From Halanaerobiales bacterium (GTDB lineage: Bacteria; Bacillota; Halanaerobiia; Halanaerobiales; Halanaerobiaceae): a stretch of 64,000 nucleotides of DNA. Every line of letters begins with the position of its first letter. Within the stretch, counting starts at the first letter, position 1. Positions 17,933 through 26,551 of the stretch are shown here, in pieces. The notes under the pieces are model-generated. The model was not told the DNA's origin. It did no database searches and saw only the letters and a list, made by a program, of their open reading frames with translations. The stretch covers positions 1 to 64,000 of the forward strand of contig JADQBT010000020.1 of NCBI GenBank assembly GCA_016278485.1. Direction: 5' to 3'. Both the position numbers and the translations under genes were made by a program.

Positions 17933-18624
17933 TTTTCATTGGTATTTAAATCCTGCAGAGCCTTTAATTGTTGTAGTCTGGATTCTGTTTTGTTTTTTGA
18001 ATTAATTTTTTTTGTATTTACTGCTGTAGAGAGGCTACCATCTTTATCTACTAAAACTAAACCAATATTTTTTTCAGTAAAATGAGATATTATTGCATTT
18101 TTCTTTTCATTTGCAAATTCCGCATCCATTGCTACATAAGAATAATCTGCAAATTTCTTTGTATCTTCAGCCTGAGCTAGTGCTTCTTTCCATCTAGATA
18201 ACTTGGCTTCTACTGCATATAATTCTCCAATTGAATCTTTTAATGGTTCAATAATTTTAAATCTATAGCGAGACAACTGTTCTATGAAGTTTAATTTTAA
18301 AAAAGTTTTAATATAATTATTTTTAATCTCATGATAATTTGAAAAAGTATCAGATGCAATCTTTTGAATTGAAAAGTTACCATATTCGCTCATAAGAGAT
18401 AAAATATATTGTTCAGAACTATTTAATCTTTTTAACTTATTAATAATCTCTTTGTCTAATAGATCTTCATTTTCAATTGTTAAAAAGACTAAATCAATAA
18501 TTCTACTGCTTACTGTTAATTCTTCGGCAACAGCTATTTTTTTATTTATATTAAAAGTTTTCTTGATTCCGTCAATAATATGCGGAACCATCTTTCTCTC
18601 CTTTTCGTAAAACATTACTTTCAC
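17914..18624 (-). CDS. PD-(D/E)XK nuclease-like protein with inserted winged helix
   Basis: The 236-residue protein has the second half of a PD-(D/E)XK core, ELYAVEAKLSRWKEALAQA near residue 135, followed by the strand YSYVAMD. The first acidic strand, SRIIDLVFLTIE near residue 45, is separated from it by about 85 residues that look like a winged helix (SSEQYILSLMSEYGNFSIQK onward). The nuclease core therefore seems to be split by a DNA-binding insert. The EAKL..W..AL..A pattern is shared with the small protein encoded just upstream. It overlaps the kinase start. Confidence 0.6.
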   Translation of the reverse strand: MKVMFYEKERKMVPHIIDGIKKTFNINKKIAVAEELTVSSRIIDLVFLTIENEDLLDKEIINKLKRLNSSEQYILSLMSEYGNFSIQKIASDTFSNYHEIKNNYIKTFLKLNFIEQLSRYRFKIIEPLKDSIGELYAVEAKLSRWKEALAQAEDTKKFADYSYVAMDAEFANEKKNAIISHFTEKNIGLVLVDKDGSLSTAVNTKKINSKNKTESRLQQLKALQDLNTNEKWKVLI

Positions 18625-18667
18625 CTCTTATATTATATTTCAGCTCCCCACAATAATTACCTTCTTT

Positions 18668-18928
18668 TTATTCTAACATAAAATTACATTGTATATAAAT
18701 ATAGGCCTTATCTGTACCATTTTTATGATCCGCGGCCTGTCTTATAGCCTTTCTCCAATTAGTCAACTTAAATTCGATACTAAATATATCATTATCACCA
18801 GTAATTAAAATCATATCAATTGACCTTGATAGATAAGGAACTTCTTTAATTATTGCTTTATACCTGTTAGATTCTAATAGTTTTTTGTAACATAAATCTA
18901 CCATTTTTTCTTCAGTCAATTTAATCAC
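18668..18928 (-). CDS. Small PD-(D/E)XK nuclease-like protein, first gene of the kinase operon
   Basis: At 86 residues this is a minimal PD-(D/E)XK fold: a helix with Glu (EKMVDLCYKKLLE), an acidic strand RSIDMILITGDN, then FSIEFKLTNWRKAIRQAADHK and the strand AYIYIQ. Alignment of EFKLTNWRKAIRQA with EAKLSRWKEALAQA of the next gene shows that they are paralogues. It ends abruptly after the last core strand, so it may be a truncated relative of the downstream protein. The gap to the next gene is 43 bases, consistent with one transcript. Confidence 0.55.
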   Translation of the reverse strand: MIKLTEEKMVDLCYKKLLESNRYKAIIKEVPYLSRSIDMILITGDNDIFSIEFKLTNWRKAIRQAADHKNGTDKAYIYIQCNFMLE

Positions 18929-18978
18929 TTTTTATTTTTACTGACCCACCATGAGCAATCATAATGTTATTTAATCTA

Positions 18979-19719
18979 TTACCACAATTCCCCTAGATTG
19001 ATACTTAAACCTTTAAAATCTGCATGTTCCATGACATCTTCATCCATTACTGCTACCAGCAGGGCATAGATGCCATCACGTAAAACAAAGCATTCCATAG
19101 TTTTTTCAGCTGGATCAACAAGCCAGTAATTTTCTATTCCGGCATTCTGATAAATACGCATTTTTTGTAGTCGATCCTTACGTTTATTATTAGGCGATAT
19201 AATTTCAACAACTAGCATAGGTGAACCATCAATTCGTTTTTCTTTTATTATCTCTTTCATATTACCTGCTATATAAAATATATCTGGTTGAACTACATTG
19301 TGCTCTGATAAAGTTACATCCAGAGGTGCATTAAAAACCTCTCCTTCAGGATCAACCTCTTTAAAATAATCTTCCAATATTCTCAGTAATCTTCGGGAAA
19401 CACGTTGATGTAGAACATTAGGTGAAGGTTCTTTTATTAAAGTTCCCTCCAGTACTTCAAATTGATACCCTACTTCCCTTGGTAGCTCTAAATAATCCTG
19501 GTAAGTAAAATTCCTGTTATCATTTTTATATTCGGCTCCTGTTTCCTTTACTTTCGAACCAGACAAAGAATCGATTACTTCATCAACTTTGTACCGATAC
19601 TGCCTATTTCCCAAATCTATAAAAGGAATTTTTTTCTCTCTTGTATAGCGCCAGACAGTCTCCACAGAAAGATTTAATTCCTCTGCCAGATCCTGGGCAG
19701 TCATTAGTTCTTTAGCCAT
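18979..19719 (-). CDS. Uma2-family PD-(D/E)XK protein with excisionase-type HTH
   Basis: Residues 1-55 form a MerR/excisionase-type helix-turn-helix (MTAQDLAEELNLSVETVWRY). Residues 70-246 are a Uma2 (DUF820) domain with VVQPDIFYI as the Asp strand, PMLVVEIISPNNKRKDRLQKM as the E-x-S core, and IENYWLVDPA. Uma2 proteins are PD-(D/E)XK nuclease relatives of unclear function that are common in mobile regions. The HTH fusion resembles other clostridial members. It is a stand-alone gene with its own GAGGTGATAT ribosome binding site. Confidence 0.82.
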   Translation of the reverse strand: MAKELMTAQDLAEELNLSVETVWRYTREKKIPFIDLGNRQYRYKVDEVIDSLSGSKVKETGAEYKNDNRNFTYQDYLELPREVGYQFEVLEGTLIKEPSPNVLHQRVSRRLLRILEDYFKEVDPEGEVFNAPLDVTLSEHNVVQPDIFYIAGNMKEIIKEKRIDGSPMLVVEIISPNNKRKDRLQKMRIYQNAGIENYWLVDPAEKTMECFVLRDGIYALLVAVMDEDVMEHADFKGLSINLGELW

Positions 19720-19805
19720 AATATCACCTCTACTTCATTATATACCATTTATTTACTATAATCAACTGTAAATAAGTCAAATAAGGTTAAATCAACTAAT
19801 TTAAC

Positions 19806-19935
19806 TATAGCATAACTAACAACTTCTCTTTCTAATTTATTTATAATTGCACCTCTATATACGCATTGATAGTCACACTGCGTATAATTTAGTGTAGTTA
19901 TACTATATATTTCTATTGACAGCAATTATTATTTG
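19806..19935 (-). pseudogene. AbiEi remnant: 3' piece joined to promoter (copy 3)
   Basis: Bases 19806-19842 match the 3' coding part of abiEi (AACTTCTCTTTCTAATTTAT), and 19843-19935 match its start region and promoter, including the TACGCA/TGCGTA operator. The roughly 450 bases between are gone. The junction lies in TCTAATTTATT, an 11-base sequence that occurs at both matching points of the intact gene (near 5110 and near 5560), so the deletion probably arose between these direct repeats. Confidence 0.8.
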
Positions 19936-19936
19936 C

Positions 19937-22330
19937 CTAACAATAATGTGTATTAATTACCGGTCCCTCTTCGTCAAAACCTGTGAACTCTAAAACCTGC
20001 AGATTGAGTTTGCGAAACTTCTTTTGCAAGAAAGCTGCTATCTTTCTATCATGAGTGGAGATAAAGAACTGGGGTGGTTGGGGCAAATTATAATAGACCC
20101 ATCTAATGACATCAACAAAGGCAAAGATATTCAAATCATCCATGTTCTGAACCGGATCATCTAAAAAGACAGTCTGCAACTTACTCCAGTTATTTTGGAC
20201 AACAAAACTGAAAAAGAATGCCAGAACTACGATGTTTACCTGGGCACTACTATAGACAAAAGAAGGGTTAATGGTAAGTCCCTGCTCATTTTTCATTTTT
20301 AATATTAAATTTCCCTTAGCATACTGGCTAGTCCGCTCCCAGCCCAGTTTAGGAAAGAGAGGTTGAGGATTGATCTTTTGATAGATAAAATTAGCTAGCT
20401 CTTGGTATGGTTCCAGAGTCTTTTCTGTCAGCTGATTGATCACTTCAGGTACTTTCTTTTCCAGATTAGCCAGTTCGTTAATTTTTGACTGATAATAATC
20501 TGCCTGTTGCTTACTTTTATTCAAATTATCTCTAACTTGGAGTAGCTTTTTATAATCCTGTTGGTTTTGATATTGTTCAATTATTTTCTGTAAGGCAGTT
20601 TCCTTTTCTGCAAGATCATTAACAACCAATTTACTGTGATTAAATTGTTCTGTTTTCTGCTGGTATAACTCTTTTAGCTCTTCCACTTTTTCTATTTCAA
20701 AATCGGCCAACTTTTCCTTAAACTGATCTATTTGCTGCTTAATTTGAGCAATTTCACCTCTAACAACAGTTGTTTCTTTTTCAAAATCATTATTTTCATA
20801 TTCCATTAACTGCTTTGCCAGTTTCTCCTGTTTTTCTTTTAAGTTCTCCAGCAATTTTTCAGATTGGACAAGATCCAGTTGAGCAATCATTTCTGCTGCC
20901 CGGTTATGTTTAGTCAAAAACTGCTGTAACTGCTGCTGTTTTTCCTGTTTATCAAAATATTCTTCAAGCAAGGCAAGCTGTTGTTGTAGTTTCTCTCGTT
21001 CAGAAAATAGATCAGTATTTAATTGTTGATCATCTTTAATTCTTTCAGTAAGATCTACCCTTAAAGCTGTCCAATCAATCTCATTTAGACAGACTGGACA
21101 GTAGTCAAGTGGATTTTTGTCTAGATAGTCCCTTACATCACTAAGAATCCTGTTCTTTAACTGCTGTACCTGGTTAATCATTTTTTCTATTTTTTTAAAT
21201 TCTTTTTCTAATAGATAATGCTCTGCTTTTAGGTCATCAGAATCAAAAGAAGCATTTATCTCTGTTAGTTTTTTGCTTAATAGTGTAATTTTTTCTTTGA
21301 GACTGGTTAATTTAACTGGTGTATAATAATTGGCAGTAATGAAATTATACTTTTCCAGCAGCTGCTGAACCTGACTTAACTCATGCAATTGCTGCAGTTT
21401 TTTCTGTTTATGATTAAGCTCTTCTCTCCAGACCGGAAGTTGGGCTGATTGTTTTTCCAGAGAGTTTAATTCTTCCTGCTGTTGTGCTATTTTATGTAAT
21501 TTTTCTATTTCCTGCTCTTTTTGCTGCTGTAAGATTTGTAGCTTTTTTTCTTTTAAAAAATCCTCCAGAGAACCAGAGTAAAGTTTTTGATCATAGTTGA
21601 CTAGGTTACTTAAATTCATTTTTAACTGGATAGCTTTAAACTTAGTTGACAACTTTAATTCTGATAAAGCTAGTGTGTTAGTCTTTTCTTTTAAGGTTAT
21701 CTCTTCTTTTTCTAACCTAGTAATTTTATTTGATATTTTACTTTGCTTTTCTTTACAAATATTTTTCATTATTTTTAACTGCTCAGTAAAGGTCTGATAA
21801 TTTTTTAAACCGACCAGATTACTCAAAAGTGAATACCTATCTTTTCCTTTTGAGCCGCGGACAAAATCATTGATCAATTCCTGGCTCAATAAATGACTGA
21901 AATTAAACGATCTGGCAAAATCAAAATCAGCCTGATGATTAGCTTTTATGAGATGTTTTTTAAGTTCTGCTTCCGCAGCAGATTCTCCGTTAATTTTGAG
22001 CTTCCCGTCATTATAATCATTACCATATCTGGATTCAGTTTCTCTGCTAATTGTTAAGGGGGATGTCCCACCTGCAAACTGCAGATTAACCTGACCGGCT
22101 GTACTACCAAAATGATTCCGCAAAAATATTTCTGAGTTCTTTTCTCGGTCAGGCTGATCATACCGTTTGATTGTTCCAGTTAAACCCCATTGTACGGCAT
22201 CAAAGAAAGATGTTTTACCATAGCCGTTATTACCAACCAGTAGAACTAAATCTGCCTTGCTAAAATCAAGTGACTGCTCCTTTTGAAAGCCTCTAAAATT
22301 TTTCACCTTCATTTCCGCTAATCGGTACAC
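19937..22330 (-). CDS. SMC/Rad50-like ABC ATPase of an ABC-three-component-like operon
   Basis: The 797-residue ATPase has Walker A GNNGYGKTS at residues 33-41, two long coiled-coil arms (about 170-400 and 430-640) joined at a zinc-hook motif YCPVCLNEIDW near 413, a signature region VYSSAQVNIVVLA near 690, Walker B VFLDDPVQNMDD near 720 and an H-loop ISTHD. This is the build of the ABC ATPase subunit in ABC-three-component (ABC-3C) conflict systems described by Aravind and co-workers. It overlaps the preceding 191-residue gene by 13 bases. RecF- or SbcC-type repair is the alternative, but the tightly overlapping partners argue for ABC-3C. Confidence 0.82.
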   Translation of the reverse strand: MYRLAEMKVKNFRGFQKEQSLDFSKADLVLLVGNNGYGKTSFFDAVQWGLTGTIKRYDQPDREKNSEIFLRNHFGSTAGQVNLQFAGGTSPLTISRETESRYGNDYNDGKLKINGESAAEAELKKHLIKANHQADFDFARSFNFSHLLSQELINDFVRGSKGKDRYSLLSNLVGLKNYQTFTEQLKIMKNICKEKQSKISNKITRLEKEEITLKEKTNTLALSELKLSTKFKAIQLKMNLSNLVNYDQKLYSGSLEDFLKEKKLQILQQQKEQEIEKLHKIAQQQEELNSLEKQSAQLPVWREELNHKQKKLQQLHELSQVQQLLEKYNFITANYYTPVKLTSLKEKITLLSKKLTEINASFDSDDLKAEHYLLEKEFKKIEKMINQVQQLKNRILSDVRDYLDKNPLDYCPVCLNEIDWTALRVDLTERIKDDQQLNTDLFSEREKLQQQLALLEEYFDKQEKQQQLQQFLTKHNRAAEMIAQLDLVQSEKLLENLKEKQEKLAKQLMEYENNDFEKETTVVRGEIAQIKQQIDQFKEKLADFEIEKVEELKELYQQKTEQFNHSKLVVNDLAEKETALQKIIEQYQNQQDYKKLLQVRDNLNKSKQQADYYQSKINELANLEKKVPEVINQLTEKTLEPYQELANFIYQKINPQPLFPKLGWERTSQYAKGNLILKMKNEQGLTINPSFVYSSAQVNIVVLAFFFSFVVQNNWSKLQTVFLDDPVQNMDDLNIFAFVDVIRWVYYNLPQPPQFFISTHDRKIAAFLQKKFRKLNLQVLEFTGFDEEGPVINTHYC

Positions 22331-22893
22331 TCTTTTCCCTCCTTAAGCCACTCTTGCCAGACCTGGTCTATCTCCTCTGGTTTAAGAAACAAAAAATTGT
22401 CCTGTTTTATAAAGTTTTTTAACTGTTGGTCAGGAGTAAATTTTATTAACTCTTTCTTGAAAGCTGTTTCATTTAAATGCTGGTTAATTTGCGGTAATTT
22501 TGGTTTAGGTTGGAATAGGGTAATTTTACTGAGATGTTCTTTCAGGGAAAGTTCTGGCTCATAGTTTATGACTATTTTTTTGCAGATAAAACGGTCATTT
22601 TCTATTTCCAGTCGTTTTTTTAAGTCAATGGGAAAGTCTATTATTAATATCAGATAGATATCCCAGATAATATCCAGATCGTTGAAGTGTTGTTTTATAA
22701 AATTGGTTTTATTCTGAAAATAGCCACCAATAAAGTTTTCAAGTTGTTCTCGCTGGTCTGTCAGCTGATCACAAGCTTCGATCCTGGCCAGGACAAATAT
22801 TGCATAATCATTATAATAAATAGCTGAAAATAGATTTTCAATCTGTTCCGGAAACTTATAATCTAATTTCTTTAAATCAGCCAGCCTGTTCAT
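22318..22893 (-). CDS. Putative ABC-3C middle component
   Basis: This 191-residue protein has no catalytic motif and is largely helical, with Trp, Pro and Lys-rich stretches (LFQPKPKLPQINQHL). Its size, position and overlap on both sides (17 bases with the upstream gene, 13 with the ATPase) fit the middle component of ABC-3C operons, which links ATPase and effector. That label is an inference from gene order rather than from a sequence match I can verify. Confidence 0.5.
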   Translation of the reverse strand: MNRLADLKKLDYKFPEQIENLFSAIYYNDYAIFVLARIEACDQLTDQREQLENFIGGYFQNKTNFIKQHFNDLDIIWDIYLILIIDFPIDLKKRLEIENDRFICKKIVINYEPELSLKEHLSKITLFQPKPKLPQINQHLNETAFKKELIKFTPDQQLKNFIKQDNFLFLKPEEIDQVWQEWLKEGKECTD

Positions 22894-23644
22894 AAGCCAA
22901 CATCCTCTCTAAAATTTCTGCCGCCTGATTGAGCTGGTAAATATCACTTAGACAAGTTCCACAGCTTATATTAGGAAATTTTTTTAAACCAGAGATAAAA
23001 TCAGACTGTTTTTTTACATCAGTAAACTCAGCAACCACATTTTTGAATTGGAAGCCAGCTATACATTCCTCGTGACAGCTAAAAACTGCCTTACAAATTA
23101 ATACCCTGTCTTCAGGAAGAGACTGATAATTACAGGCACGCAGGTGTCTAATCACTTCCGGTCCTACCATTTCGAGTGGCTGCTTAAAGGCTGAATTGGT
23201 ATTGTAGAGGATAAACCCGTAATTCTGTTCTGCCATTCTGGAAATGAGCTTATAGATCTGCTGATCCAGCTCAATCTGACAGCTACTCTGATAATACTGA
23301 ACGATCACCAGAAAGGTTAATAAGGTGGCCAGTCTTTTTTCGTTTTTTAATTCCAACTGCATAGCTTTCATCTGGTTGACAACTTTTTTTAATTGATCTA
23401 GTCTGCCCGGTTCAGAATATTCCGATTTAATTTTGTAAATTATAGTTGAGAGTTTATCTTTTTCTTTATCTGAAAAATGACCTGATCCTTCAATGACAGG
23501 TTTTAGATCAAGACAGATGCGCTCAAAGAGTTGGGAAAAAGTTTCTGCATTGATAATCTGGTTGTTCATATTTAGTTCTTGAATTTGATTATTATTACCG
23601 TTAAGATTAAATTCATTAACTGGGGTAAATTGTTGCTCACTCAT
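22877..23644 (-). CDS. ABC-3C partner with N-terminal Asn-rich motif
   Basis: The first 30 residues of this 255-residue protein hold an Asn-rich motif, LNGNNNQIQELNMNNQI (residues 14-30). The remainder is a helical domain with several Cys residues (ACNYQSL, FSCHEECIA and ISCGTCLSD near the end), which may bind a metal. The Asn motif matches, position by position, VNGSDNKLGNVNMTNNI in the small membrane protein encoded just upstream. Shared short Asn/Gly motifs between an effector and a partner are the hallmark of amyloid-type signalling pairs. The role of this protein as the adaptor or sensor is therefore inferred. It overlaps both neighbours. Confidence 0.5.
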   Translation of the reverse strand: MSEQQFTPVNEFNLNGNNNQIQELNMNNQIINAETFSQLFERICLDLKPVIEGSGHFSDKEKDKLSTIIYKIKSEYSEPGRLDQLKKVVNQMKAMQLELKNEKRLATLLTFLVIVQYYQSSCQIELDQQIYKLISRMAEQNYGFILYNTNSAFKQPLEMVGPEVIRHLRACNYQSLPEDRVLICKAVFSCHEECIAGFQFKNVVAEFTDVKKQSDFISGLKKFPNISCGTCLSDIYQLNQAAEILERMLAYEQAG

Positions 23645-23858
23645 CTTTATCAGTACCGATATTATTGGTCATATTTACATTACCAAGCTTGTTATCTGAG
23701 CCGTTTACATTAAGCTGATTACCTTTATCTGTTTTGTTGTCAATCTGATTATGACTAAACCTCTTTGCTCCCCAGATAATTAGAACCACTGCTATAATTA
23801 TTAAACCTGCTACTTTATAGGGACTGTCCACTAATTTTAATAACCCTGCCCACTGCAT
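23637..23858 (-). CDS. Small single-pass membrane protein with Asn-rich motif (likely effector)
   Basis: This 73-residue protein has one transmembrane helix (VAGLIIIAVVLIIWGA, residues 16-31) and a polar tail containing VNGSDNKLGNVNMTNNI (residues 50-66). It is the first gene of the four-gene operon, and its last codons overlap the next start by 8 bases. A tiny membrane protein whose tail carries the same motif as the partner protein suggests a pore-forming or membrane-disrupting effector that is recruited or templated through the motif. Its promoter region was also kept in the deletion scar at 5.8 kb. Confidence 0.6.
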   Translation of the reverse strand: MQWAGLLKLVDSPYKVAGLIIIAVVLIIWGAKRFSHNQIDNKTDKGNQLNVNGSDNKLGNVNMTNNIGTDKDE

Positions 23859-24141
23859 ATTTAATCACTCCTTTTATTTGCTTAATTGACATTATTTACT
23901 TATATATTTCGACAGGGTTAACCTGATTCCTGCTATTTTTTCATTTATTTTACATATTTTATCATTATTATAACAAAAAAATCCTATCAAAAAGATTCCA
24001 ACAGGATTGATAAAACACTATTTTATTATTAAACATTAATTTTCTTATCTCTTTTACTTCTTGGGCTCGCTTTTTAACTCTCCAGAGCCGGCCAGTTGCC
24101 GAGATCATCCTAGCCAAAGGAACCGAAGAAACTAACTTTGC
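23859..24141. other. Intergenic region with operon promoter and terminator
   Basis: Bases 23859-23930 are the promoter side of the ABC operon, repeated at 5.82-5.88 kb. Bases 23980-24008 are a dispersed hairpin terminator. At 24055-24140 there is a stretch of higher GC (GAGCCGGCCAGTTGCCGAG) unlike its surroundings, possibly a fragment of a lost gene. I find no frame in it. Confidence 0.5.
23980..24008 (-). terminator. Dispersed hairpin terminator (AATCCT type)
   Basis: The arms AATCCT and AGGATT flank a longer imperfect stem. On the minus strand the hairpin is followed by TTTTTTTGTT. It would end transcription of the two-gene operon at 24142-26393. Confidence 0.65.
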
Positions 24142-25188
24142 CTAATCATAAATACTCATTTGTTTAAAATCTTTATTAAAAACATCTTTTCTGATATCAG
24201 CTGTTAATATATAATCTTTTATTTCTTGCAACTCTTCATATTCTAGAGCAGGAAAATTTATTCCATCAGGAATACTCGAGTATTCTAATTCTGTATTTTC
24301 CATAATAATATTTAATAAATATTTTAAATATTTCCTTGTCTTATTACGGATAAACATCTTGTTATCTGAATTATTCCATAAATGCCACACAGGAACAGCC
24401 TTCTTCAAGACCTCTTCTAAACTTAAAATAGTATCCTTCTCCGTAGAAAGAGATTTGCCAAGGAACATTAATAATTGATTTTTAAGCCTTTTATAAAATA
24501 CCGTATATCCTAAATTATCTCTAGGTAAGTTATGATCTATTGGTATTAAATATAGTGGAAATTCTTTTTCTTCTTTATCATTTTTGCTACCACTTATAAC
24601 TTTTATTCTATCTGGAAACTTTATATCTTTCCATTCGTTTTCAGATTCAACAAGATAAAGCGTTCCTTTACTGTTTTTCCAATACAAAGTACCAATATAA
24701 TTACTATCATTTAAACCTTTATCTAATAATTCATTTTTCACATTAAGGTAAGACTGATAAAAGTCTTCTATAAAATCAGAATTAACAAAAATGTAACCTA
24801 AATTACCTTCCCATTCACCGTCAAGACCAAAATCTTCAGCTAGAATACTGGCATTATAACACAAAAATGATACTGCCTGTCCAAATTGCCGAGTTTCATT
24901 ATTTTCAAAATCAAAACCCTGGTTTTTACATTCAATTAATAAAAATATTCTTTCTTTTTTATTTACCATAACTAATTCAGGTCTAGGGTTTCGTTCGAAA
25001 TTTAAATCGTTTTTATTTAAAAAATCAATTAACTTTGGGGGCAAAGATAACTCCGGTTCAATTGCTTCAATTTCAAATCCATTCTTATAAAAGAAGGGAT
25101 TTATCCACTCTTCTCTCCCTGGTAGTGACATCCATAAAAGCATGTTCAGTTGAAGTAAAGAGTCGTCATGTAAGGTTACTTCAATCAT
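24142..25188 (-). CDS. PD-(D/E)XK nuclease-like protein, second gene of a two-gene system
   Basis: The 348-residue protein has a restriction-endonuclease-like core: PRPELVMVNKKERIFLLIECKNQGF at about residues 62-86, in which Glu, then E-x-K, sit at the expected spacing, followed by the helix RQFGQAVSFLCYN. A second half has further alternating strands and a C-terminal helical stretch. Its ATG overlaps the stop of the preceding gene by 4 bases (ATGA), so the two are co-translated. I do not recognise the pair as a named defence system. Confidence 0.6.
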   Translation of the reverse strand: MIEVTLHDDSLLQLNMLLWMSLPGREEWINPFFYKNGFEIEAIEPELSLPPKLIDFLNKNDLNFERNPRPELVMVNKKERIFLLIECKNQGFDFENNETRQFGQAVSFLCYNASILAEDFGLDGEWEGNLGYIFVNSDFIEDFYQSYLNVKNELLDKGLNDSNYIGTLYWKNSKGTLYLVESENEWKDIKFPDRIKVISGSKNDKEEKEFPLYLIPIDHNLPRDNLGYTVFYKRLKNQLLMFLGKSLSTEKDTILSLEEVLKKAVPVWHLWNNSDNKMFIRNKTRKYLKYLLNIIMENTELEYSSIPDGINFPALEYEELQEIKDYILTADIRKDVFNKDFKQMSIYD

Positions 25189-26393
25189 TGAGATAATCCC
25201 TCCTCTAAACTTTTTTCTACTAGTTCACTATAGGACGTTTCTCCAACATAGACCGTAAAATCCGGATTCAAGTTATGCTGAATATTTGTTATTAATCTAT
25301 TAACTGTATTGCCACAAACCCCTTCTGGAAGGACAAAAACAAACATCCCTGGTGTAAACTCCATAAAAATTTCCTGCCATAAATGAAGATCTAATCCATA
25401 AACATGGTATTTATTTTCAGAGAGTTTGATTGGCTCTCCCCATAGCCTGAAATTCCCATACCTTTTTTCAAATGTTCTGATAATAAAATTTTCAAACAAA
25501 TATTTATCCAGTGGTTCATCAAATTCCATTATGACAGGACTACCTTTAATGATACCACCACTACTTTTAAAATGATGACTACTTATATTAAACCAGGTTT
25601 TTTCTTCAATCTGGTTAATCAGATTATGATAAATATTGATCACAAATTTTAAATTGTGATACAAATCCACAAAACTGCTACTTCTATTGGTAATCTTACC
25701 GTCATAATAAAAATCAAATCCTCCACCTTTGTTACCTGGAAAACGTAACATGGAAATGGAACGGGCAGGTGAAAAAACCTTTATTTTTCTTAATTGTTCT
25801 ATTAATTCATTTACTAAAGGTAATCTTTCTGTAAACTCAAATTTTTTCTGGCTTTCTCTTAAATCAATCTCATTATAATAGTCCGGTACATTATCCTGTT
25901 TTACTTCCTCAAGCAAATTCCACATTAACTTTGAATCAAATTCCATCTTCATTTTTACAAATCTGTAGTTAGGAAAATTATTATAAATCCAAGTAAATAA
26001 ATTATAAAAAAATGTATCTGCTAACCAGAGCGAATCAAGTATGGTGGATTCCTTAATAATTTTTTTAATTGCATTTTCGACTTCATTTACTTTTTGAGTT
26101 GTATAGAAAGTATAAAATCTATCTGATAAAGGCTCCAACCAACCATCTGGCTTATTCTTATCTTTATAATTTCCGCTATTTAATTCAAAAATATTTCCTT
26201 CCATCTCTTTAATTTCATAAAATTGTTTAAATACATTTAGTACTTCATTTCCATCATGTATTGAAGATGTTTCGAAATTATATATTTTTAACAGCGGGGA
26301 GTTTGTCTTTCTCTCATCCAGCTCATCTTTTTTTTCAGCTGAATATTTATTGAAATAATCATATAAATCATCTTTTGCTTTATAAAAAGTCAT
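25185..26393 (-). CDS. Unknown protein, first gene of a two-gene system
   Basis: I do not recognise this 402-residue protein. It has a helical first half, a central segment with glycine-rich RFPGNKGGGFDFYYDG near residue 218, and a mixed second half (IMEFDEPLDKYLFENF, GMFVFVLPEGVCGN, FTVYVGETSYSELVE). No signal peptide or membrane helix is visible. It is tightly coupled to the PD-(D/E)XK gene downstream and probably acts as its sensor or regulator. The Asp- and Glu-rich FDEP phrase is not part of a Walker B, since no Walker A is present. Confidence 0.5.
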   Translation of the reverse strand: MTFYKAKDDLYDYFNKYSAEKKDELDERKTNSPLLKIYNFETSSIHDGNEVLNVFKQFYEIKEMEGNIFELNSGNYKDKNKPDGWLEPLSDRFYTFYTTQKVNEVENAIKKIIKESTILDSLWLADTFFYNLFTWIYNNFPNYRFVKMKMEFDSKLMWNLLEEVKQDNVPDYYNEIDLRESQKKFEFTERLPLVNELIEQLRKIKVFSPARSISMLRFPGNKGGGFDFYYDGKITNRSSSFVDLYHNLKFVINIYHNLINQIEEKTWFNISSHHFKSSGGIIKGSPVIMEFDEPLDKYLFENFIIRTFEKRYGNFRLWGEPIKLSENKYHVYGLDLHLWQEIFMEFTPGMFVFVLPEGVCGNTVNRLITNIQHNLNPDFTVYVGETSYSELVEKSLEEGLSQ

Positions 26394-26551
26394 ACAATCA
26401 CCTCGACTCCCCTTTGTTTTTTACTACAAGCTTAGAATTTCATCTAATTTAGTTTAATTATAAAACATTTGTTCAATAAAATCAATAATTTTTTCCATTT
26501 TATTTAAAATTTGATATTTTCTTAAACCTATTTTGTTAAGTTTTTTATCCA

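Noticed and set aside
24142-26393. A restriction-modification system
   Set aside because: No DNA methyltransferase motif (such as DPPY or FxGxG with a PC loop) is encoded in or near the pair.
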